A stretch of 35,905 nt of DNA from Candidatus Desulfatifera sulfidica (lineage in GTDB: Bacteria; Desulfobacterota; Desulfobulbia; Desulfobulbales; Desulfocapsaceae). The DNA lies in contig JACNLK010000045.1 of the NCBI GenBank assembly GCA_014381505.1, positions 13,565-49,469 on the forward strand, given 5' to 3'. Numbering within the stretch: position 1 is the stretch's first letter; each line of letters opens with the position of its first letter. Position numbers and translations under genes: made by a program. The notes under the pieces are model-generated. The model was not told the DNA's origin, did no database searches, and was given only the letters and a program-made list of their open reading frames with translations. Shown one piece after another: positions 28,755-35,905 of this stretch.

Positions 28755-29852
28755 ATGGGGTTTCGCTGTGGCATTGTTGGTTTACCCAATGTCGGTAAAT
28801 CAACTATCTTTAATGCCCTGACCGCTGCCGGGATTGATGCGGAAAATTATCCGTTCTGTACCATCGAGCCCAATGTGGGGATCGTTGCAGTTCCGGATCC
28901 GCGCCTGGATGTTTTGTCCAGGATGGTCGCTACCAGAAATAAGGTTCCGACCCAGATGGAATTTGTTGATATTGCCGGTCTGGTCAAGGGAGCCAGCCAG
29001 GGAGAAGGCCTGGGGAATCAGTTCCTCGGTCATATCCGCCAGGTGGATGCCATCATCCATGTGGTTCGCTGTTTTGAAGACGACAATGTGGTCCATGTGG
29101 ATGGAGGGATCGATCCTGACCGTGATCGGGAGATTATTACCTTGGAATTGATCCTGGCCGATCTGGATACCGTTGAAAAACGGCTCAAAAAGGCCCAGTC
29201 CCAGGCCAAATCCGGAGATAAAGGCTTTAAGGTTCAGGCTGTTTTTCTTGAACGCCTGCGTGATGTCCTGGCTGATGGTCGTGAGGCCCGGAGCCTGGTT
29301 CTCGAGGGTGAACAGGAGCGCGCCTGGCTGGATGAGCTTTGTCTGCTCTCATCCAAACCTGTTCTTTATGTGGCCAATGTAGCCGAAGAAGATGTGATCA
29401 GCGGGAACGATTATGTGCGTCGTCTTGAAGCCGTGGCTGCCGAGACCGGAGACGGTGTGGTAGTGATTGCCGGCAGTATTGAGGAGGAGTTGAGTCGCCT
29501 GGATGAAGAGGAACGGCGTGAGTTCCTGGCCGATATGGGTATGAGCGAGCCTGGTCTCAACCGTCTTATCAAGGCGGGGTATGAACTTCTGGGGTTGATT
29601 ACCTTTTTTACAGTTGGTGAAAAAGAGACGAGGGCCTGGACGATCCCCAAAGGGTTCACGGCTCCGAATGCGGCGGGTAAAATCCATACGGATTTTGAAC
29701 GTGGGTTTATACGGGCTGAGACCATTGCCTATGATGACTATGTCGCCTGCGGCGGTGAGGCCGGTGCCAAGGAAAAAGGGAAGATGCGCTCTGAAGGAAA
29801 AACCTATGTCGTTGCTGATGGCGATTGTATCCTCTTTCGCTTTAATGTCTGA
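28755..29852 (+). CDS. ychF: Redox-regulated/ribosome-binding GTPase YchF (Obg family)
   Basis: MGFRCGIVGLPNVGKSTIFNALT, FVDIAGLVKGASQGEGLGNQFLGHIRQVDAIIHVVRCFED, GAKEKGKMRSEGKTYVVADGDCILFRFNV. Confidence 0.97.
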   Translation: MGFRCGIVGLPNVGKSTIFNALTAAGIDAENYPFCTIEPNVGIVAVPDPRLDVLSRMVATRNKVPTQMEFVDIAGLVKGASQGEGLGNQFLGHIRQVDAIIHVVRCFEDDNVVHVDGGIDPDRDREIITLELILADLDTVEKRLKKAQSQAKSGDKGFKVQAVFLERLRDVLADGREARSLVLEGEQERAWLDELCLLSSKPVLYVANVAEEDVISGNDYVRRLEAVAAETGDGVVVIAGSIEEELSRLDEEERREFLADMGMSEPGLNRLIKAGYELLGLITFFTVGEKETRAWTIPKGFTAPNAAGKIHTDFERGFIRAETIAYDDYVACGGEAGAKEKGKMRSEGKTYVVADGDCILFRFNV

Positions 29853-29965
29853 TGAAGGTGCTCCTTGTCTATTGGAATTCTTTCTTGGCCAATGGGATAC
29901 GTTAAGATTTGGTGGTACAGATGTTCAGGTTAATGGAAGATGAACTGAAGCAGGAGGTGGACGGG

Positions 29966-30997
29966 ATGGGCAAGCAGCTGTTTATTGATCAACTCAAGGA
30001 AACTGAGCGAATCAGTGAGCTGTTTCTGGTCAAGAGTGCCCGACTGGGGGAGACGAAGGCCGGCAAGCCGTATCTGTCGCTCACCTTGATGGATCGGAGT
30101 GGTGAGATCCCCGGAGTGATTTGGGATGACGCTGTTCGGCTGGCTGAGTTTTGCCGGGTTGGAGCGGTGGTTCGCATTGATGCTCAGGTTCAGTCCTATC
30201 GCGATCAATTGCAGTTGAAAATTGACGGGGCGCAATCCTGTCCACCGGAGCACACAGAGGTTGCCGATTATGTTCCGGCCTGTCCCGGTGATCGTGAAGA
30301 GATGGCCGCCGAGATTCAGAGTTTAGTTGCCTCCATCTCTGATCCTTATCTGAAAAAGCTGCTCAATCGATTTTTCAGAAAGGGTGAAGTCTGGGAACTT
30401 TTTTTGCAGGCCCCGGCGGCCAAGGGAATTCATCATGCCTATCTGGGCGGCTTGCTTGAACATTCCCTGTCGGTGGCAGGTCTTGCTGATCGTATAGCCG
30501 GTCATTACGCAGGTATTGATCGCAGCCTCCTTATAACCGGGGCGTTGCTTCATGATTTGGGGAAGATCTGGGAGCTGAAGATGGACCTTGGGGTCATTGA
30601 CTACAGTGATCGGGGTCGCCTGAAGGGCCACTTGGTTATGGGGAGTGAAGCCGTGGCCCAGGCTGCGGCCAGGATCAAAGGTTTTCCAGCGCAATTGCTT
30701 GAACAGGTGCAACACTTGATTCTCAGTCACCATGGTCGCCTGGAGTTTGGCTCACCAACCCTGCCCATGACGCCTGAGGCCTTTGTCCTGAGTTTTGTTG
30801 ATGACCTGGATGCCAAAATGAACCTGATGGAACAGCTACGCCGCAAGCTCATTGAGCCTGAAGCTCAATGGAGCGATTATCAGCGTTCCTTGGAGCGATA
30901 TCTGTATTTGGGGCCGCTGCCGGCAGAGGAAGAGGCAGGTGAACCCAATAAGTCAGCTGCTCCACAGGCGGATTCTCCTCAAAAACGTCTGTTTTAA
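29966..30997 (+). CDS. OB-fold/HD-domain 3'-5' exoribonuclease YhaM-like protein
   Basis: OB-fold N-terminus (GKPYLSLTLMDRSGEIPGVIWDDA) followed by an HD domain (HHAYLGGLLEHSLSVAGLADRI, GALLHDLGKIWEL, LSHHG). ORF opens at 29909; start uncertain. Confidence 0.85.
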   Translation: MGKQLFIDQLKETERISELFLVKSARLGETKAGKPYLSLTLMDRSGEIPGVIWDDAVRLAEFCRVGAVVRIDAQVQSYRDQLQLKIDGAQSCPPEHTEVADYVPACPGDREEMAAEIQSLVASISDPYLKKLLNRFFRKGEVWELFLQAPAAKGIHHAYLGGLLEHSLSVAGLADRIAGHYAGIDRSLLITGALLHDLGKIWELKMDLGVIDYSDRGRLKGHLVMGSEAVAQAAARIKGFPAQLLEQVQHLILSHHGRLEFGSPTLPMTPEAFVLSFVDDLDAKMNLMEQLRRKLIEPEAQWSDYQRSLERYLYLGPLPAEEEAGEPNKSAAPQADSPQKRLF

Positions 30998-31011
30998 GAG
31001 GGCTTAGCTTT

Positions 31012-32025
31012 ATGGCTCAGCGTCTGGACAAAACAACACCACCCTTTTTTCCCAAGCTTTTGGGACAAGAAAAGGCATATCGCCTGCTTGAGCGTGGTTT
31101 GATTTCCGATCGATTGGCTCACGCCTATCTTTTTCGTGGACCTGATGGAGTTGGTAAGCGTCTTTTTGCCCAGCGCCTGGCAGCTAGAGTGAACTGTGCT
31201 GATCCACAGGGTTTATCGCCCTGCGGAAATTGTGTGTCGTGTCGTAAATTTCTCTCGAACAATCATCCAGATTTCCAGGTGATTTCACCGGTGAAAGGAA
31301 CCATCAAGATTGATCGGATTCGCGAGATGAGTCAGGCACTTGGCTATCCGCCCTATGAGTCGCAGATGCGAGTTGTCCTCATTGAAGACATTCATACCAT
31401 GCGTCCGGCTGCCGCCAACAGTCTGTTGAAGACCCTGGAAGAACCACCAGAACAGAACTTGTTGATTCTCACCGCCGATGCGGGACGGCAGTTGCTTGAT
31501 ACGATTCGCTCGCGTTGCCAGGTGGTGCCCTTTTTTAGTCTGAGTACCACCGCAACCGTTGAGATTCTGGCCAAAGAGTTACCTGAGCTCGAAGGAGATG
31601 AAATTCATCTTCTTACCAGACTGTCTGAGGGCAGCCCGGGGCGGGCCTTGCGTTTCCATCGGGCCGATCTTCTTGAGTTGCGCCGAGACTTACAGACCAT
31701 GCTCATGGACCCGACCATGCGCCGTGATGCGGCGATTGGTCGGGTTTTACAGGCTGCGGAGCGAATGGCTGATCTGGGTGAGGAGCTGCAGTCTTTATTT
31801 GCATTGCTCAGACTGTGGCTGCGCGACCAGCTGGCTCCTGCTGTGGATGGTCAAGGGCTAGGGGAGGCGCCACTACCGAAACACTGGAATTCCACGGAGC
31901 TTTTTGCTAGACTGCAAGCTGTTGACCGGGCGGAACAGGAACTTGCTCGTCAATGTAATCGAACGCTTGTCTGTGAGGTTCTCCTTTTTAATTTTCTCAA
32001 AGAGGACAAACTTGCCGGACTCTGA
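31012..32025 (+). CDS. holB: DNA polymerase III subunit delta' (HolB)
   Basis: RLAHAYLFRGPDGVGKRLFAQRLAARVNC, CGNCVSCRKFLSNNHPDF, MRPAAANSLLKTLEEPPEQNLLILTA, IRSRCQ. Confidence 0.93.
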   Translation: MAQRLDKTTPPFFPKLLGQEKAYRLLERGLISDRLAHAYLFRGPDGVGKRLFAQRLAARVNCADPQGLSPCGNCVSCRKFLSNNHPDFQVISPVKGTIKIDRIREMSQALGYPPYESQMRVVLIEDIHTMRPAAANSLLKTLEEPPEQNLLILTADAGRQLLDTIRSRCQVVPFFSLSTTATVEILAKELPELEGDEIHLLTRLSEGSPGRALRFHRADLLELRRDLQTMLMDPTMRRDAAIGRVLQAAERMADLGEELQSLFALLRLWLRDQLAPAVDGQGLGEAPLPKHWNSTELFARLQAVDRAEQELARQCNRTLVCEVLLFNFLKEDKLAGL

Positions 32026-32085
32026 GATACAAGAGGGTAACTTACAAAAATACCGTAGGGTAAGATAACCCATCAACGAGAAATC

Positions 32086-32982
32086 ATGACTGAAAATCAA
32101 GAAGACAAGCACACTCAGGCAGATCCTTCCGACTCTGTCGAGGATGTATTGCACTATTATCGAATCCGATATCGTCACGAGGGGCAGGAGTTTACTGTTT
32201 TCTCGACTGTGGCAGGATTGGCGCCGCGCTCTGTGGTCATGATCAAGACTGACCATGGGCTGGAACCGGCAATGGTGGCCTGTTCGGCTCCGTCTTGTCG
32301 CGAGGCTGGCGGTCGGCCAAAGCCCGCTGAAGAATTGATACGTCGAGCCACATCCGACGAGACTGCCCGTTTTGAGGCCCTGCCGGTCAGTGAGAATCAG
32401 GCCTTTGAACTCTGTGTTGAACTGATCCTTAAACACAAACTGGCCATGCGGCTGGTTCGAGTTGAACGGTTTTTTAATGGCAGTAAGATAATCTTTTACT
32501 TCACAGCCAACAATCGGGTCGATTTCCGGGATTTGGTGAAAGATCTGGTGCAGCAGTTTCACACCCGGGTTGAGATGCGTCAGGTAGGAGTGCGGCATGA
32601 AACGAAGATGGTCGGTGGCTTGGGTATTTGTGGCCGCGAACTGTGTTGCTCATCTTTTATCAAAAAGTTTGACTCGGTCTCCATCAAGATGGCCAAAGAA
32701 CAGGATCTGCCTCTCAATCCGGCCAAGATCTCCGGGTTATGCAATCGTCTGCTCTGCTGTCTGACCTATGAGTACGAAACCTATAAACAGGAGCGCCGTG
32801 CCATGCCTCGGGCTGGACGTAAAATCGAAGTTGGTGGCCAGACCTATCAGGTCCTGCGTCAGCACCCCTTGCAGCAGAGTCTTCTGGTGAGAAATAGTGA
32901 AGGGGAACAGGCGACCTTGACCGCGGACCAATGGCAGGGGTATGAGGTCGTTCGGGTCGAAAAAAAGATGAAAAAAAAGTAA
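32086..32982 (+). CDS. PSP1-domain protein (RicT/YaaT family)
   Basis: RFFNGSKIIFYFTANNRVDFRDLVKDLVQQFHTRVEMRQVGVRHETKMVGGLGICGRELCCSSFI and LCNRLLCCLTYEYETY. Confidence 0.92.
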   Translation: MTENQEDKHTQADPSDSVEDVLHYYRIRYRHEGQEFTVFSTVAGLAPRSVVMIKTDHGLEPAMVACSAPSCREAGGRPKPAEELIRRATSDETARFEALPVSENQAFELCVELILKHKLAMRLVRVERFFNGSKIIFYFTANNRVDFRDLVKDLVQQFHTRVEMRQVGVRHETKMVGGLGICGRELCCSSFIKKFDSVSIKMAKEQDLPLNPAKISGLCNRLLCCLTYEYETYKQERRAMPRAGRKIEVGGQTYQVLRQHPLQQSLLVRNSEGEQATLTADQWQGYEVVRVEKKMKKK

Positions 32983-33012
32983 CTGCTCATGTGACGGCTA
33001 AGGAAGAATTCA

Positions 33013-34974
33013 ATGACCACCTATATCACCACCCCTATTTATTATGTCAATGCCCAGCCTCATTTAGGGCATGCCTATACTACCATAGTTGCCGATACAT
33101 ACAGTCGATTCATGCGCCTTTGTGGCGAGCGGGTTCGTCTGCAGACCGGTACAGATGAACATGGCGACAAGATTGCCGAGGCTGCCGAGTGTGAAGGGGT
33201 AAGTCCCCGTGAATATGTGGACCGGATTAGCGGCATGTTCCGCAAGACCTGGCCGCTGCTGGAAGTTGAGCCTGATCATTTTATCCGTACGACCGATCCT
33301 GAGCACATCAGTACTGTTCAGGCAATTTTGCAGCGGGTCCATGACCAGGGCGATATCTATTTTGATAAGTATACCGGTCTCTACTGCAAAGGCTGTGAGC
33401 GTTTTCTCACGGAAAAGGAACTGGTGGATGGCCTCTGTCCGGATCACCAGCAGGCGCCTTTGGAGATCAGTGAACAGAATTACTTCTTCCGTATGTCTCG
33501 TTATCAACAGCAGTTGATTGATCATATTAAGGAAAATCCGGAGTTTATCACCCCAGAGCGTTATCGTAACGAGGTTTTGTCGTTTTTGAGTGAGCCCCTG
33601 GAGGACCTCTGTATCTCCCGGCCCACTTCCCGTCTTACCTGGGGCATCCCTCTGCCTTTTGATGAAAATTTTGTCACCTATGTCTGGTTTGATGCGCTCA
33701 TCAACTACCTCACAGGCATCGGTTATCCGGAAGGACCGGATTTTGAGGACTTCTGGGGGGCGGCCGAACATGTGATCGCCAAGGATATCCTCAAACCTCA
33801 TGCCATTTATTGGCCAACCATGCTTCTGGCCATGGGGGTACCTCTGTATCAGCGACTGCATGTCCACGGCTATTGGAACGTGGATGAGACCAAGATGTCC
33901 AAGAGTATCGGTAATGTGGTGCGTCCTGAGGAATTGGTGGAGGAGTATGGAGTTGATACTCTGCGTTATTTTACTCTGCGTGAGATGTCTTTCGGGCTTG
34001 ATGCCTCGTTCAGCAGTGATGGAATTATCACTCGTAAAAACTCGGATCTGGCCAATGATCTTGGCAATCTGTTCAGTCGTTCGCTGGCAATGCTGACCAA
34101 GTATGTGGATGCTACTGTGCCCCCTCATACGGTTGACGATGAGTCAGATGTCCTGTTGCGTAAGACGGCCGCATCCATGCTGGTCAGCTATCGTCAACAT
34201 ATGGCAAATTTCGAATTCCATCGTGGCCTGCGGGCCGTGTGGGAGCTGATCAGCCAGGCCAACAAGTACATCGTTGTCAACGAGCCTTGGGCTCTGGCCA
34301 AAGATCCGGAGAAGGCTTCCCGCCTGGGAAGCGTCCTCTATAATCTGGCCGAAACCTTACGTTTGCTCACTTTGGTCTTGCGACCGGTGATGCCGGGGAC
34401 AAGCGCCAAGATGGCTGCTGGTTTGGGGCTGGTCGAGGATGACCAGAGTATTAGCAATCTCGAAACCGGTGGTGTTTGGGGGGGGATTCCGGTTGGAACC
34501 CGCTTGCAGAGCATCGAGTCTCTCTTCCCGCGCATGGATCAGAAGAAAAAACAGCCGGTAGCGGCTGTGAATCAGCAAAAAAAGAGCAACAAGAAATCCT
34601 CTGCCAAAGTGAATGGTGAAGGCGCCTTGGCCCAAGCCGAAAATATTATTACTTTTGATCAGGTCCAGAAGCTTGAGCTGCGGGTGGCCGAGATTGTTTC
34701 TGCCGAACGGATCAAAAAATCGGATCGATTGCTCAAGTTGACGGTCATGGCTCCGGAGGAGCGGATTATTGTTGCCGGTATTGCCGAGTCGTACAGTCCC
34801 GAGGAAGTGGTTGGGCAGCAGGTTATTATTGTTGCCAACCTTCAACCGGTCAAGCTCATGGGCGTTGTCTCTCAAGGTATGGTTCTGGCAGCCAAGACAG
34901 AGGTCAACGGAGAGTCGCGTCTGGTTTTGACCACGGTGAGCACCCCGGTGCCTCCGGGGAGTGGGGTTGCCTGA
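33013..34974 (+). CDS. metG: Methionyl-tRNA synthetase with C-terminal tRNA-binding domain
   Basis: YITTPIYYVNAQPHLGHAYTTI (HIGH-type), DETKMSKSIGNVV (KMSKS), C-terminal EMAPII-like domain FDQVQKLELRVAEIVSAERI. Confidence 0.97.
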   Translation: MTTYITTPIYYVNAQPHLGHAYTTIVADTYSRFMRLCGERVRLQTGTDEHGDKIAEAAECEGVSPREYVDRISGMFRKTWPLLEVEPDHFIRTTDPEHISTVQAILQRVHDQGDIYFDKYTGLYCKGCERFLTEKELVDGLCPDHQQAPLEISEQNYFFRMSRYQQQLIDHIKENPEFITPERYRNEVLSFLSEPLEDLCISRPTSRLTWGIPLPFDENFVTYVWFDALINYLTGIGYPEGPDFEDFWGAAEHVIAKDILKPHAIYWPTMLLAMGVPLYQRLHVHGYWNVDETKMSKSIGNVVRPEELVEEYGVDTLRYFTLREMSFGLDASFSSDGIITRKNSDLANDLGNLFSRSLAMLTKYVDATVPPHTVDDESDVLLRKTAASMLVSYRQHMANFEFHRGLRAVWELISQANKYIVVNEPWALAKDPEKASRLGSVLYNLAETLRLLTLVLRPVMPGTSAKMAAGLGLVEDDQSISNLETGGVWGGIPVGTRLQSIESLFPRMDQKKKQPVAAVNQQKKSNKKSSAKVNGEGALAQAENIITFDQVQKLELRVAEIVSAERIKKSDRLLKLTVMAPEERIIVAGIAESYSPEEVVGQQVIIVANLQPVKLMGVVSQGMVLAAKTEVNGESRLVLTTVSTPVPPGSGVA

Positions 34975-35029
34975 TACCGGCCTGAGTGTCCCAGGTTGCA
35001 TCGACAAGATCAAGGAGAGTAAAACAAAG

Positions 35030-35329
35030 ATGTTTGTAATTAATAATTTTCTGATGGCCGTGGCTCAGCTCATCGATTTTCTGCTCACCATTTATATGTG
35101 GATGATCATTGGACGTGCTGTGATTTCCTGGGTCAATGCCGATCCTTACAATCCTGTGGTTCGTTTTCTCTATGAAATCACTGAGCCGCCGCTGGCTAAA
35201 ATCCGTCGTTTTCTCCCACTCAGTATGGGAGGGATTGATTTCTCTCCCATGATCCTGATCATGGGCATTATGTTTCTGCAGAGTTTTCTTGTTCCGACCT
35301 TGAAACAGATTGCCATGAGTTTTGGTTGA
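35030..35329 (+). CDS. YggT family membrane protein
   Basis: Small hydrophobic protein with IIGRAVISWVNADPYNPVVRFLYEITEPPLAKIRRFLP; ribosome-binding site AAGGAGAG before ATG 35030. Confidence 0.92.
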   Translation: MFVINNFLMAVAQLIDFLLTIYMWMIIGRAVISWVNADPYNPVVRFLYEITEPPLAKIRRFLPLSMGGIDFSPMILIMGIMFLQSFLVPTLKQIAMSFG

Positions 35330-35658
35330 ATGGTGTGGTCGTTGGATCTGGTTTGCCGTATCTGAGTCAACGGGATGAGGGGAGGGTGCTGCTGACCGTT
35401 CATGTTCAACCTCGCGCCTCGCGGAACAGTCTGCTCGGCATTCATGATCAGGCCCTTAAGCTGGCCATTACAGCCCCGCCGGTTGACAGTAAGGCCAATA
35501 AGGCAGTGATTGTCTTCCTGTCTTCCTGCTTCAAGATTCCAAAAAAACAAATTGTTTTGCACAGCGGCCAACAGTCGCGGCGTAAAAAGTTGATGATAGA
35601 GGGGGAGAGCATGCAGGATCTTCGGGAGCGAATTGAGCAGGCGTTGAATGCTCAATGA
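35326..35658 (+). CDS. DUF167 (YggU) family protein
   Basis: LTVHVQPRASRNSLLG, LKLAITAPPVDSKANKAVIVFLS, SRRKKLMIEG; ATGA overlap with the YggT gene. Confidence 0.9.
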   Translation: MNGVVVGSGLPYLSQRDEGRVLLTVHVQPRASRNSLLGIHDQALKLAITAPPVDSKANKAVIVFLSSCFKIPKKQIVLHSGQQSRRKKLMIEGESMQDLRERIEQALNAQ

Positions 35659-35768
35659 TCCAGTAAAGTTGACGAGTTCTCAATAATTATTGTGATGTGG
35701 CCAGGTGAGACACGTCACCCTGAAGCAGGGGGCACACCTCTTGCAATGCCATCAGTAGAGGTGAATGT

Positions 35769-35905
35769 GTGAAACGATATGTGATCGGTAACTGGAAGAG
35801 TATGATGGTGGGTGAGCAGGCTCGTGTCTGGTTCGGTGAATTTGCCAAGCAGAGGTGGCTCCCAAAAATCGGACAGGGTGTTAAGGTGGAAAACAACACT
35901 CAAAC
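35769..35905 (+). CDS. tpiA: Triosephosphate isomerase, 5' fragment truncated by window end (GTG start)
   Basis: GTG-AAA-CGA... encodes (M)KRYVIGNWKSMMVGEQARVWFGEFAKQRWLPKIGQGVKVENNTQ; the GNWK motif is typical of TIM N-termini; no stop before the window end. AGAGGTG ribosome-binding site upstream. Missing from the ORF track. Confidence 0.8.
   Translation, partial: MKRYVIGNWKSMMVGEQARVWFGEFAKQRWLPKIGQGVKVENNTQ

Noticed and set aside
33064-34128. 354-aa minus-strand ORF antisense to metG
   Set aside because: Fully overlaps unambiguous MetG; composition is that of a reverse-strand shadow frame.
1-35905. tRNA/rRNA genes, CRISPR arrays, prophage or transposase genes
   Set aside because: No matching sequence patterns or protein motifs were seen in any intergenic region or ORF.

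Overview
The window appears to be chromosomal DNA from an anaerobic Gram-negative bacterium. Gene content suggests a Desulfobulbales-type deltaproteobacterium, but that is inference only. The most notable region is bases 1-7.2 kb. It holds a selenocysteine-dependent glycine (or sarcosine/betaine) reductase gene set: grdE and the selenoprotein gene grdB on +, and the selenoprotein gene grdA and grdC on -. These sit next to a 2-amino-3-ketobutyrate CoA ligase (kbl) and an SDR-type L-threonine 3-dehydrogenase. Together they suggest a threonine -> glycine + acetyl-CoA -> acetyl-phosphate module. Both selenoprotein genes are split in the ORF track at an in-frame UGA, and each UGA is followed by a candidate SECIS hairpin at identical spacing. 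The rest is mostly housekeeping: HAD nucleotidase, mfd, bamA with an N-terminal extension, plsC, an SDR protein, comF, a divergent orphan dnaA, a HemY-type oxidase, metallophosphoesterase, htpG, a BamE-like lipoprotein, pcm, YqaA, waaA, mtaD, ychF, a YhaM-like HD protein, holB, a PSP1/RicT protein, metG, yggT, a DUF167 gene and a 5' fragment of tpiA. Non-coding structures include a perfect 28-bp inverted repeat at base 1, a ~142-bp imperfect palindrome between kbl and grdC with a solo half-copy near bamA, a clear intrinsic terminator after bamA, and a ~160-nt multi-helix element between mtaD and ychF. I saw no tRNA, rRNA, CRISPR array or phage genes.
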